From: a virus
Virus record (IMG/VR): IMGVR_UViG_3300044530_001128
Location: 1 to 64,000 of that record
Strand: one strand, 5' to 3'
Length of the DNA: 64,000 nucleotides
Positions within the stretch are counted from its first letter, which is position 1. Every line of letters begins with the position of its first letter. The notes under the pieces are model-generated. The model saw only the letters and a program-made list of their open reading frames with translations. It ran no database searches and was not told the origin of the DNA. Both the position numbers and the translations under genes were made by a program. Below, in pieces: positions 38,357-46,440 of this stretch.

Positions 38357-39255
38357 TGGCTATGGCACTCAAAAAAGTCGGCGCTGCCGCTGCTACCCCC
38401 GCCACTGCGAAGGTCGCGGCGGTCGTCGCCAAGACCGCTCCGAAGACGGTCGCCAAGGTCGAGGAGCCCGCCGTGGAAGACACGACGGAAGTCCGCGAGT
38501 CCAAGGTCGTCGTCACACGTACCGCCATCGCGGGCGGCGTCGAGGCCGATCCGTCGAACGAGGAACACGTCATCGCGGTGAACAAATTCATCACGACGCC
38601 GCAGATGACGACGGTGACGGTCGGCTCCACCCGCAATGTCGGGGACAGCAACTTCATCAAGTGTTCGGTCGCCGTCTCGATCCCGTCGTATCGCGAGGAA
38701 AGCGATCAGGCGTTCGAAGTCGCGGGCGAGAAGGCCATGGCCTATCTCGGCGCGATTATGACCGAGGCCAGCGTCGAGACGATCTTCCAGAACGCCGGTG
38801 CCACGGCTGACGACGGCGTCGGCGACGCCTTGGCCGAGGGTGCTGGTGAGGACGCCGGGGCCGAAGGCGCGGTCGAAGAGACGGCCGAGGCCGACGACGG
38901 CGAGATCACGCCCGAGAAGATCAGGGCGATGTCCGAAGAGGAACTGACGGCCCTGTGCGCCGCCAACCAGATCGAAATCTCGATGGACGGCATCGAGACG
39001 GTCGATCAGCTTGCCGAGGCGGTCATCGCCGCCGCGTTCGAAGCCGAGGATGGCGGCGAAGCCCAAGGCGCGGATGACGCCGCTGCGGCCGACTTCGTGC
39101 CGTACACGGACGCCGACCTCACGGCCATGAGCATCGCTCAGTTGAAGGAGGTCGTCGTAAGCTGGGGCCTCGACTCGGCTTCCATCTTCAAGGGTCCGCC
39201 CCCGGCCCAGAAGAACGCCGCCAAGAAGGCGATCCTCGCCGCGCAGGAGGGATAG
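38356..39255 (+). CDS. acidic protein with MALKK tag and SAP/HeH-like repeats
   Basis: 299 residues; AAAGGAT precedes ATG 38356 (ATG 38362 is an alternative giving MALKK). The N-terminal tag MAMALKKVGAAAATPATAK is followed by a folded region (~60-150) and a very acidic linker. Two short helical segments (ITPEKIRAMSEEELTALCAA; YTDADLTAMSIAQLKEVVVS) resemble SAP/HeH-type DNA-binding modules. Codons are strongly GC-biased, implying high expression, and a strong terminator follows. Function unknown; may be a DNA- or partner-binding scaffold. Confidence 0.7.
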   Translation: MAMALKKVGAAAATPATAKVAAVVAKTAPKTVAKVEEPAVEDTTEVRESKVVVTRTAIAGGVEADPSNEEHVIAVNKFITTPQMTTVTVGSTRNVGDSNFIKCSVAVSIPSYREESDQAFEVAGEKAMAYLGAIMTEASVETIFQNAGATADDGVGDALAEGAGEDAGAEGAVEETAEADDGEITPEKIRAMSEEELTALCAANQIEISMDGIETVDQLAEAVIAAAFEAEDGGEAQGADDAAAADFVPYTDADLTAMSIAQLKEVVVSWGLDSASIFKGPPPAQKNAAKKAILAAQEG

Positions 39256-39284
39256 CCAGCGACTTGTCTCCCGCTGGTTAGCTA

Positions 39285-39320
39285 AAGGGGGTGGGCTTCG
39301 GCCTACCCCCTTCTTTTTCC
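39285..39320 (+). terminator. strong intrinsic terminator
   Basis: AAGGGGGTGGGC-TTCG-GCCTACCCCCTT (one G-U pair), followed by CTTTTTCC. A small CCAGCG/CGCTGG hairpin precedes it. Confidence 0.9.
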
Positions 39321-39339
39321 TCTTGTCGATAGGTAGTCC

Positions 39340-40644
39340 ATGGCGCTCAAACTTATCGTCCCGGAAGGCGTAACCCTCGCCCCGGCTGCAGGCACCGTTA
39401 CTTTGCAACCGATTGCAAAAACGGGCCTAGTGCTACCTCCCAAGTATTCGGCCGCTACGGCTCCCCCGCCTGTCACCACCAAGTCGGGGTTGAAGCGCAG
39501 GCCCATGTCGTCCGTAACCCTTACGGAGCATGCAATCAGTGGCGAGCTAGGCGCGGTCATCGCGCAGGTTAAGGCCAATTCCCCCGGAGTTATGCGCCTC
39601 GCCAGCGCCCCGGCCTTCAACGTAGGGCGACTGCGTTCCGGTATCCTCGCCGTCGATATGGCATTGGCCGGGGGCTTCCTTATCAGCCGTGGGCACATGC
39701 TGTACGGACACAAGTCCGCTGGTAAATCCACCTTGTCGCTGATCTACGCCAAGTGCATGCAGCGCATGTTCCCGGACATGACGGTCGTGTACCTAGACGT
39801 GGAAGGTACCTTCGATCCGGCATGGGCTATCAAGCTCGGCGTGGACATCACCCGCCTGCTAGTTGTCGAGCCCGAGAGCGGGGAACACGCGGTCGATCTT
39901 GCCGACGCCGTGATCCGCGCCGCCGAGACTTCCATGCTTATCGTGGATAGCATCGCCATGCTTACCCCGATGAAGGAAATCACCGATAGCGCGGAACAGT
40001 CGCTACCCGGCATCCATGCCCGTCTCATGGGCAACATGCTGCGGCGGGCTACCAATGCCCTACTGCAGGAGCGTCACCGTGGGCATACGCCTACGATCAT
40101 GTACCTCAACCAGTTCCGTATGAGCATCGGCGTCACCTTCGGTGACCCTCGCGTCATCCCGGGCGGGCAGGCCCTTGGCTTTGCCGTCACGCAGCAGATG
40201 GAGCTAAGCAACAAGGAACAGTACGCCAACAAGAAGGAACGCTTCGAACAAAAGACCAAGAAGGGGCTCGGGGCGCAGGAAAAGGTCGAAGCCCTATCCG
40301 CCGACGACGCCCCCAAGCTGCAGTCGGTCATCGCCAACGAACACACCTTCAAGGTCACGAAGGACAAGACGGGCGGACGTATCAAGGAAGGTATGTTCCG
40401 CATCATCCGGGACGAAAGCACCGGCAAGCCGGTCGGCTTCGTGGATCAGGCGAACACCATCATTCAGGTCGGCCTGATGACGGGGCAGTTCACCGGGTCC
40501 AAACAGTCCTTCGACATCCCTGACTTCGGCAACTTCCGGGGAGCGCCCGCTCTCACCGAGAAGTTCATCAGCGATCCCGAGGTACAGGATATCATCGTGG
40601 ATCGTCTCGTCGGGTTCTATCGTGAGAAGTGGAACGTGACATGA
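39340..40644 (+). CDS. recA: RecA-like recombinase
   Basis: 434 residues. Walker A GHKSAGKSTLS (about residue 124), Walker B-type SMLIVDSIAML, and the DPRVIPGGQALGFAVTQQMEL stretch (shown in part) match the RecA/UvsX/Rad51 family. The first ~80 residues are an extension beginning MALKLIVPEGVTLAPAAG, the tag seen on other replication proteins, with palindrome 39402 read as LQPIAK. It promotes strand exchange in phage recombination-dependent replication and repair. An ATGA overlap leads into the nuclease-like gene. Confidence 0.9.
   Translation: MALKLIVPEGVTLAPAAGTVTLQPIAKTGLVLPPKYSAATAPPPVTTKSGLKRRPMSSVTLTEHAISGELGAVIAQVKANSPGVMRLASAPAFNVGRLRSGILAVDMALAGGFLISRGHMLYGHKSAGKSTLSLIYAKCMQRMFPDMTVVYLDVEGTFDPAWAIKLGVDITRLLVVEPESGEHAVDLADAVIRAAETSMLIVDSIAMLTPMKEITDSAEQSLPGIHARLMGNMLRRATNALLQERHRGHTPTIMYLNQFRMSIGVTFGDPRVIPGGQALGFAVTQQMELSNKEQYANKKERFEQKTKKGLGAQEKVEALSADDAPKLQSVIANEHTFKVTKDKTGGRIKEGMFRIIRDESTGKPVGFVDQANTIIQVGLMTGQFTGSKQSFDIPDFGNFRGAPALTEKFISDPEVQDIIVDRLVGFYREKWNVT
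39402..39419. repeat. 18-bp palindrome copy 23
   Basis: TTTGCAACCGATTGCAAA in the N-terminal extension of the RecA-like gene, read as L-Q-P-I-A-K. Confidence 0.9.
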
Positions 40645-41039
40645 GCAACCCATTCCTCGACCGGGCCAATCGTCAGAAGACACAGTCCCGGGCGTATTGG
40701 GGCTCGAAGAAACAAGAGAAAGGCATCACCAAACAACTGGCCGGTGCCCGGGAGGTCGCTAGGTCCGGGGCGGGGACTACGAAGGGCGATGTACGGGTGC
40801 ACAAGATTGCCCGTATCGAGGCAAAGCTTACCTCTGCTGACAGTTTCCGCGTCACCAAGGAAATGCTTGAGAAGATCAACAACGCTGCCTTGTGCAGCGA
40901 TGAAATCCCCGTCATCATCGTCGGGTTCCTAAAGCCGGGGGCGACCCAGCCGTCCCCGCAGGACCAAGTGATCATCCTGCCTCTCTCGGCCCTACAGCTT
41001 TTGCAATCGGTTGCAATCGATGCCCCTGATAAGCCCTAG
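40641..41039 (+). CDS. PD-(D/E)XK-like small nuclease candidate
   Basis: 132 residues from ATG 40641 (ATGA overlap with recA). GDVRVHKIARIEAKLTSADS (about residues 48-67) supplies a D...E-x-K arrangement like the PD-(D/E)XK core of small phage nucleases and Holliday resolvases, followed by FRVTKEMLEKINNAALCSDE and IPVIIVGFL. Position after recA and before a Cas4-like nuclease supports a DNA-repair role. The call is from motif and context only. The 3' end carries palindrome 40998 (LQSVAI). Confidence 0.55.
   Translation: MSNPFLDRANRQKTQSRAYWGSKKQEKGITKQLAGAREVARSGAGTTKGDVRVHKIARIEAKLTSADSFRVTKEMLEKINNAALCSDEIPVIIVGFLKPGATQPSPQDQVIILPLSALQLLQSVAIDAPDKP
40998..41015. repeat. 18-bp palindrome copy 24
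   Basis: TTTGCAATCGGTTGCAAT, inside the end of the preceding gene (L-Q-S-V-A-I) and 4 bases before the ATG at 41020. Confidence 0.88.
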
Positions 41040-42096
41040 TGTTCCTGCCCCGCCTAGCGAAGACCGGGGCCTGCCTGCGAAGTTCACCGACGAAATCCTC
41101 AATAGACAGGGGTTTCGTCGGCAGAGGCTACTGACGGGCATCAACAAGGATTTCAAGATACACGTCTCCGACCTTATCAAGGTCGAGAGGTCGCGCATGT
41201 TCTGTTCGCGGGAACATGCTATCTCCTACCTACTGCAGTCCCCGGAGTACGTCGGGTATCTCACCCCCGGGCTAGAAATGCTGTTCGCTGCGGGGCACGC
41301 CATCAACGATCTGGTGGTTGCCAAGGTCATGGGCGATGCGCAGTACGGCAAGTACATTTGGGGGACGTGGGCCTGCGTATGCGACAAGTACGACGGCAAG
41401 GGCTTACGGGTTAACGGCTACAAGCCGGGACCGGACGGACCTCGCTGTAAGCGGTGCGGCCTGCCCGCCGTTGTGCACTACGAGCTTGACCTTGTCATAC
41501 CGGAATACAGGATCGTCGGCCACGCCGATTTGCTGATGAACTACAACAACGTGATCCGCATTCACGAGGTTAAGTCCATCGACAGGGCCAGCGTCGATTT
41601 CGATACCATGAAGGCCCCGCTCGGGGACCACACGCTGCAGGCATCGTTCTACTACTGGATACTCGTCAAGATGGGGCTCACCCCTCACAACGTAATCCGG
41701 TACGTGTACGCGGATCGTGGCACCGGCAAACTGTTCCGGGGAAATCCCTACAAGACTTTCCATGTGCGGGTATCGCCTGCCGAGCGCATTACCCCGTTCA
41801 TTGACAAAGCCAAAACCCTCTTGCATAGTATCGAGACGGGACAGTTAGCGAATAGATTGCCTCAGTGCACCGATGCAAAGTGCGGCCGGGCTAGTAACTG
41901 CCGAGTAGCTTCCACCTGTTTTTCGTTGAAGGGCAATGCGCTTACCCCTAAACCCCTCGTACTTCATAGGGATCGACCCGTCACTGACGGGGACGGGAGT
42001 GGTAGTTCTGTCCAGCGACTTATCCGTCCTGTTCCAAGAATGCTACGAAAGCCCCTCACACCTGTCCGACCTCAAACGGGTAAAGTGGCTGGCTAA
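41020..42096 (+). CDS. Cas4/RecB-like PD-(D/E)XK exonuclease
   Basis: 358 residues from ATG 41020; a TTG at 41011 is in frame but inside the palindrome. GHADLLMNY (about residue 167) and IHEVKSID (about 183) give the D...E-x-K nuclease core. Cysteines at CVCDKY and CKRCG and a C-terminal cluster (CTDAKCGRASNCRVASTC) resemble metal- or iron-sulfur-binding sites of Cas4/AddB-type nucleases. The last ~50 residues are basic and Pro-rich (RLIRPVPRMLRKPLTPVRP) and overlap the RuvC-like gene by 161 bases. Likely role: end processing in recombination. Confidence 0.78.
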   Translation: MPLISPSVPAPPSEDRGLPAKFTDEILNRQGFRRQRLLTGINKDFKIHVSDLIKVERSRMFCSREHAISYLLQSPEYVGYLTPGLEMLFAAGHAINDLVVAKVMGDAQYGKYIWGTWACVCDKYDGKGLRVNGYKPGPDGPRCKRCGLPAVVHYELDLVIPEYRIVGHADLLMNYNNVIRIHEVKSIDRASVDFDTMKAPLGDHTLQASFYYWILVKMGLTPHNVIRYVYADRGTGKLFRGNPYKTFHVRVSPAERITPFIDKAKTLLHSIETGQLANRLPQCTDAKCGRASNCRVASTCFSLKGNALTPKPLVLHRDRPVTDGDGSGSSVQRLIRPVPRMLRKPLTPVRPQTGKVAG

Positions 42097-42523
42097 CGCC
42101 ATCCTGCGGGACCTTGAACCGTACTACACCCATTTCGATACGCTGGCCGCCGTTGAGGGCTACAGCATGGGGAGCGCCAATCAAGGTAAGATGTATGCCC
42201 GTGCTGAATTGTCGGGCATCATTCGATGGAACCTTATCGAGTGCTACCACGTTCCTTACCTGTTGATATCTCCAGCCGCAGTTAAGTCGCTGGTCGGGGT
42301 TGCATCCTCCAAGAAATCTAGGGTACATAAGGACGCTAAGCTAGAGACAGCGCGTTGTGCCCTAGAGCGATGGGATATTTCATTTAATGACGACAACGTA
42401 CTTGACGGGTACATTCTAGCGCGCTATGCCGTCACTTGCTGCCAGCCCAACGACATAAAGCACAAGGTGCAGCTTGAACTACCGGATAACTACTTGACTC
42501 GTCTGCGGGCCGCTGGCAGGTAA
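41936..42523 (+). CDS. ruvC: RuvC-like Holliday junction resolvase
   Basis: 195 residues. YFIGIDPSLTGTGVVVL (Asp about residue 14), LAAVEGYSMGS (Glu about 73) and DDNVLDGYILA (Asp about 157) give the acidic catalytic set of the RuvC/RNase H fold. It overlaps the upstream nuclease gene in another frame. It would resolve recombination intermediates before packaging. No Shine-Dalgarno sequence is obvious at ATG 41936, so a later start is possible, but it would lose the first catalytic Asp. Confidence 0.85.
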   Translation: MRLPLNPSYFIGIDPSLTGTGVVVLSSDLSVLFQECYESPSHLSDLKRVKWLANAILRDLEPYYTHFDTLAAVEGYSMGSANQGKMYARAELSGIIRWNLIECYHVPYLLISPAAVKSLVGVASSKKSRVHKDAKLETARCALERWDISFNDDNVLDGYILARYAVTCCQPNDIKHKVQLELPDNYLTRLRAAGR

Positions 42524-42525
42524 GC

Positions 42526-42543
42526 TTTGCAACCGTTTGCAAA
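42526..42543. repeat. 18-bp palindrome copy 25
   Basis: TTTGCAACCGTTTGCAAA, 7 bp upstream of the -35 of the 42551 promoter. Confidence 0.9.
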
Positions 42544-42550
42544 TACCCGC

Positions 42551-42580
42551 TTGACACTCGTAGAACCCGGCCTTTACTAT
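42551..42580 (+). promoter_or_regulatory. strong sigma70-like promoter
   Basis: Consensus TTGACA, 18-bp spacer, TACTAT, with an 18-bp palindrome just upstream. Drives the highly codon-biased gene at 42647. Confidence 0.75.
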
Positions 42581-42646
42581 CTTCTCACGTTCTAAGCGTA
42601 CTGCGTCTCAACCGTCGTAAACCTAAACCCGAAAGGATAAGCCATT

Positions 42647-44047
42647 ATGGCTGCTCTCAAGAAAACGGCTCCCGCCGCCAAGCCCGCCGCTGCCGTCAAG
42701 GCTCCGGCCAAGCCGATCACGAAGATCGGTGGCACCGCCAAGACGACCGCTTCCAAGCCCGTCAAGGAAAAGCCCGCCCCGGCCGCTCTGCCGCCGCTGG
42801 TCGTCGGCAACATCGCGACGTTCAAGGGCTACACGACCGAACGCGCCCCGGGCGACATCGTCTTCGCCAAGGACGAAGCGACCGGCAAGATGCCCCGCAT
42901 CGCCATCTGTGAGATCAACGAGGGCGCCGAAGGCGTCGGCAACGTCTACACGGTCACCGCCGTCGAAGACTACCACCAGTTCGTCAAGGAGCGCGCCGAA
43001 GGCGTCGAGGACGATGCGCTCTCGATGAAGGCCGACATGCTCACCGAGGGCGAGATCAAGCGCGGCGTCTACGACAAGGACAAGGGCTCCTACCCGGTCG
43101 TCCCCGATGCGCCGGCTCCGATCGAAGTCCTCTCCATCGGCACGATGGACGAAATGCTCGCCAAGTACGAGGGCGACAGCCTCCGCATGGCGCAGAGCCT
43201 CTTCGATGACTCCGAGAAGTCGCTCTTCTACGTCGGCGGCGCGCTCGCCCGGCTCAAGCTGCTCAAGGAATACACCGGGTTCGCGGACCCGTCGGTTCCG
43301 GGCGGCGAGACGCCGTACACGTCGGACGGCAAGGGCTGGGAGAAGTTCGTCACCGACAACTTCCCCCCGAACTTCGGCCTCCGCAAGGCCGAGGGCTACG
43401 TCTCGCTCTACACCAAGATCAGCGCGCTCCCCGAGCCGAACAAAATCGTGGACCGTCTGAACGAGATCGGCTATGCCAAGGCTCAGCTCATCGCCGGGCA
43501 CATCACCGCCGAGAACGTCGAGGAGATCGTCAACGACGCCGCCTCGCAGACCGTGGTCGAACTCAAGAACACGGTCGCCACCAAGTACGTCACCGAGTCC
43601 GGCACGAATGCGCAGGGCAAGGCGGCGACGCGCCAGACCATCAAGGTCCTCAAAATGGAATTCAAGTTCCACGAGGACACGGCGGTCGGCCTCAACTTCC
43701 TCTTCGAGGAAGCCAAGAAGTCGCTCGGCCTCGATGCCAACGGCACGTTCGAAACGATCCTCCAGCAGTGGGCCATGGATCACCTCTCGGGCGACATCGT
43801 CAGCAAGGCCGAGTCCCGCCGGGCGCAGAAGCTCGCGGCGCTGGAAAAGAGCGGCGCGAAGCTGCCGAAGGATCACCCCGTCGCCGTGGCTCGCGCCAAG
43901 GCCGATGCGTCGGTCCTGCACACCCCGGCCGTCGCCGCTGCTCCGGCCGCTGGCGCTGTCAAGCCCGCGCTCAAGCCCGCGTCGGCTGCCAAGGCGGCGG
44001 TCGCTGGCCTCGCCAAGGGCGGCGCGAAGCTCAAGGCTGCCGCGTAA
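42647..44047 (+). CDS. abundant DUF3102-like protein with Ala/Lys/Pro-rich tails
   Basis: 466 residues with extreme GC3 bias, a consensus promoter and a terminator, so probably among the most expressed early proteins. The first ~50 residues are MAALKKTAPAAKPAAAVKAP-type and the last ~45 are Ala/Lys/Pro-rich, like histone H1 tails. Residues ~185-290 (SLFYVGGALARLKLLKEYTG, FVTDNFPPNFGLRKAEGYVS, KAQLIAGHITAENVEEIV) resemble the DUF3102/ParB-type HTH region. A DNA-binding role is inferred. It is a candidate, among others, for the protein that binds the 18-bp palindromes; no direct evidence for that. Confidence 0.72.
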   Translation: MAALKKTAPAAKPAAAVKAPAKPITKIGGTAKTTASKPVKEKPAPAALPPLVVGNIATFKGYTTERAPGDIVFAKDEATGKMPRIAICEINEGAEGVGNVYTVTAVEDYHQFVKERAEGVEDDALSMKADMLTEGEIKRGVYDKDKGSYPVVPDAPAPIEVLSIGTMDEMLAKYEGDSLRMAQSLFDDSEKSLFYVGGALARLKLLKEYTGFADPSVPGGETPYTSDGKGWEKFVTDNFPPNFGLRKAEGYVSLYTKISALPEPNKIVDRLNEIGYAKAQLIAGHITAENVEEIVNDAASQTVVELKNTVATKYVTESGTNAQGKAATRQTIKVLKMEFKFHEDTAVGLNFLFEEAKKSLGLDANGTFETILQQWAMDHLSGDIVSKAESRRAQKLAALEKSGAKLPKDHPVAVARAKADASVLHTPAVAAAPAAGAVKPALKPASAAKAAVAGLAKGGAKLKAAA

Positions 44048-44091
44048 GCGTTGCCTTAGAGCCCAGCGCTAGCGCCGGGTAGACTAAGGAC

Positions 44092-44130
44092 TAGGGCCAC
44101 TCGGGGAAACTCGGGTGGCCCTAATGCTTT
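44092..44130 (+). terminator. intrinsic terminator
   Basis: TAGGGCCACTC pairs with GGGTGGCCCTA (one G-U), followed by ATGCTTTGC; short U-tract. Confidence 0.65.
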
Positions 44131-44142
44131 GCGGGGGCCTGT

Positions 44143-44589
44143 ATGCGCACAATGAAATGCCTATTCTGCAATGGGCACACCAAGATTTACCATGCAAAGG
44201 GACCCACACCTTGCGGTCATTGCACTGATGGCACATGGGACAGGCGGACCTACGTCCTGTTCGGTATCTGGCCCCGTTCGCGAGCCGCAGAATTAGCGGC
44301 ATCGCCCTTGTTTAATGAGGGCATCAAGCGAGCGGATCAATTAGACCTCCCATTCGTGTATTATCATGCCTATAAAGACCTCCCTCCACTTAAGCCTAAC
44401 GCCATACCAGCAGCGGAAAGGAAAGCCGCGAACGCGAATGTTGGCGAAGCGCGCACACGACCCGGCCTCTATAGACCTCTCCACCTTGGACCTAAAAATG
44501 ATGGCAAAGCGGTCACCCAAGGTGCCAGCGGCGGACAGCTACATCGACCAATTGGGAGAGCCCTTCAACTACCACGGAAAGCCGACTAG
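44143..44589 (+). CDS. small zinc-ribbon protein
   Basis: 148 residues. N-terminal CLFCNGHTKIYHAKG and CGHC give a CxxC...CxxC zinc ribbon of the DnaJ-zinc-finger type. The rest is unrecognised. The last ~75 residues overlap the next gene in another frame, so the true length or the next gene's start is uncertain. GGGGGCCTGT before the ATG is a weak ribosome-binding site. Confidence 0.55.
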   Translation: MRTMKCLFCNGHTKIYHAKGPTPCGHCTDGTWDRRTYVLFGIWPRSRAAELAASPLFNEGIKRADQLDLPFVYYHAYKDLPPLKPNAIPAAERKAANANVGEARTRPGLYRPLHLGPKNDGKAVTQGASGGQLHRPIGRALQLPRKAD

Positions 44590-44950
44590 GGCTTACGATC
44601 TGCAAACGATTGCAAAGCTCGTGCGGCGGGACTATTTCAAGCTGTACAATCTGCACAAGCGGGGGATGCTTCCGCCGCCTGCGGTGCTGTACGTCCCGCA
44701 CGGTAAAACTCGACAAATCCCTTTCTGGATTGCGCCGCAGGTGCGCGCCGTCGTTCGTATGTTCAACCGCATCCACCATGAGCTTATAAGCAAGGGCTTC
44801 CGGGACGTGTTCAATACGGCTATCCGGGACGAACTGCTACGAGACGCAGACGAGGGTATCGGCCGCTTGCTTGGTACGGACCGCCAAGCGGAGCGAGACG
44901 AATTCTTAAAGATCGCCGGTCCGTTCGGAGTGATCTGGCTCGAAAGGTGA
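44366..44950 (+). CDS. MerR-like HTH protein 2
   Basis: Up to 194 residues; ATG 44438 (170 residues) is a plausible alternative start. Residues ~78-140 (AYDLQTIAKLVRRDYFKLYN, HKRGMLPPPAVLY, FWIAPQVRAVVRMF) look like a MerR-type winged helix and resemble the domain in the gene at 37781. The first HTH helix is encoded across palindrome 44599 (LQTIAK). The stop overlaps the GTG of the next frame. Possible regulator. Confidence 0.65.
   Translation: MPIKTSLHLSLTPYQQRKGKPRTRMLAKRAHDPASIDLSTLDLKMMAKRSPKVPAADSYIDQLGEPFNYHGKPTRAYDLQTIAKLVRRDYFKLYNLHKRGMLPPPAVLYVPHGKTRQIPFWIAPQVRAVVRMFNRIHHELISKGFRDVFNTAIRDELLRDADEGIGRLLGTDRQAERDEFLKIAGPFGVIWLER
44599..44616. repeat. 18-bp palindrome copy 26
   Basis: TCTGCAAACGATTGCAAA inside the HTH protein gene, read as L-Q-T-I-A-K. 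Confidence 0.85.
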
Positions 44951-45051
44951 CAGCGATATCCCCAGCCAAGAAAGACGGTTCGGGATATCATTGCGAAGTT
45001 AGCTCGTTCTACAATACGGCGGTATTACTACCACTCGGGGAACGTTCAAAA

Positions 45052-46428
45052 ATGAAACGCAAGCTTCCAGCAGAGCAGCCTACCCTCCCGCTTGACGACA
45101 CGCCAAATCCGCCACCCTACGCCCCTCTACACCCGGCTTTCGTCGGGGTATCTAGGGTGCTACACGTAGGGGCCGTGGACGCCCGGAACCTAGACGGGCC
45201 GGGGTTCACCGTGAACCTCAATCTCGGGACCTGTACGTGTAACCATGGCGAGCCCTATCAATGGGATGCCACCACGCAGCCCGGCAAATGGATCGCCAAC
45301 AAGCACTGCATCCACAAGATCAGGGCGGTTGCCGATCTGATCCGTCGCCACCCGGACGAACACACCAAGGGCCACGACCGCCATCTGATGATGGCGGGGT
45401 ACATCAAAATGGTCGGCGGTCGGTACAACAAGTACGAGGCCGTCAGCGCGTTCCACAAGGAACTACGGCGCGGGGACGTGCCAGCCGCCTACTATTGGGG
45501 ATGCGTGCTTTCCCACTACCGAGGCATCAAGGGCGTTATCAAGTATCTCTTCAATATCGTTTTCGAGGAGGGCCGGGACTTCACGTTAGCCGAGTGGCTC
45601 ATGGGTCGTCTCAACGCGGCAGACTTCACGCCCACTACCTGTCACAACGCTATCCGCTTGTTCTGCCTCTCCAAAAAGAAATGGGAGCTTCCTCACCGGA
45701 TGCCCATCCTTGAAGCAGAAATGCGGGCGTACGGTCGGCTGGTAGCTCGCTATGGGCAAGCGGTCGCCAAGGCGTCGCATATCATCGACGCCGCAGAGCA
45801 GCCGACGCTTGTAAAGGTCCTTCTGCAATCGCTTGCAAAAAAGGACCTAGTCGGCTTTCAATTCGGGCTCAAGGGCCTGCAGAAAATGAACGACGAGCGG
45901 GGACCCAAGAAGCTAGACCTCTGGCGCGCGGACATCGCCAACATTCTGCTAACGGAAGCGGAACGCCTGCGGTTGCCGGTGCTACAAGCCCCCTATTTCG
46001 AGCAATACAACGCGTTTCTTGCCACCCGTGCCAGCACCGGCCACGGTATCGGCTACCACGAATTAAACGCCCTCGCGGACATGCTAATCGGGGAGCCCTA
46101 TGGCGCGGGCAACACTTCGGCCGACATGCTGGAATGGGCGAATACCAGCAGGACCCTGCCCGACATACAGCTAGGCATCTTGAAGCATATCCCTCTGTAT
46201 GCGCAGGATAACCATACCTATGTCGGCAAGACGTTCATCCGGTCCTATCCGCATGAGCTTAAAGCCGGGGCCGAGCAAAAGAACATGGACCTTCGTGGCT
46301 GCGGGGCGTACATGGGCGTTACATGGCGACACCTAGCAGTAGCCCAGCATGGGTCCACCAACTGCGCATGGGGCGAAGTTGACTGGCCCAAGTGGCTGTA
46401 CGATACTGTTATCAATCTTTTTTACTAG
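45052..46428 (+). CDS. SWIM zinc-finger protein with RarA/MgsA C-terminal-like domain
   Basis: 458 residues from ATG 45052 (MKRKLPAEQP); a GTG at 44947 overlapping the previous stop is an alternative. A SWIM-type zinc finger CxC...CxH (GTCTCNHGEP, NKHCIHKI; about residues 60-88) is followed by YEAVSAFHKELRRGDVPAAY, close to the ISAFHKSxRGSDxxAA motif of the RarA/MgsA clamp-loader-like C-terminal domain. No Walker motifs are present, so the ATPase part is absent. A role at stalled forks is inferred. Palindrome 45822 is read as LQSLAK. Confidence 0.7.
   Translation: MKRKLPAEQPTLPLDDTPNPPPYAPLHPAFVGVSRVLHVGAVDARNLDGPGFTVNLNLGTCTCNHGEPYQWDATTQPGKWIANKHCIHKIRAVADLIRRHPDEHTKGHDRHLMMAGYIKMVGGRYNKYEAVSAFHKELRRGDVPAAYYWGCVLSHYRGIKGVIKYLFNIVFEEGRDFTLAEWLMGRLNAADFTPTTCHNAIRLFCLSKKKWELPHRMPILEAEMRAYGRLVARYGQAVAKASHIIDAAEQPTLVKVLLQSLAKKDLVGFQFGLKGLQKMNDERGPKKLDLWRADIANILLTEAERLRLPVLQAPYFEQYNAFLATRASTGHGIGYHELNALADMLIGEPYGAGNTSADMLEWANTSRTLPDIQLGILKHIPLYAQDNHTYVGKTFIRSYPHELKAGAEQKNMDLRGCGAYMGVTWRHLAVAQHGSTNCAWGEVDWPKWLYDTVINLFY
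45822..45839. repeat. 18-bp palindrome copy 27
   Basis: TCTGCAATCGCTTGCAAA in the SWIM protein gene, read as L-Q-S-L-A-K. Confidence 0.82.
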
Positions 46429-46440
46429 GGTACCGCCGCC

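Noticed and set aside
42623-43921. 432-aa ORF on the - strand
   Set aside because: Antisense shadow of the strongly codon-biased gene at 42647.
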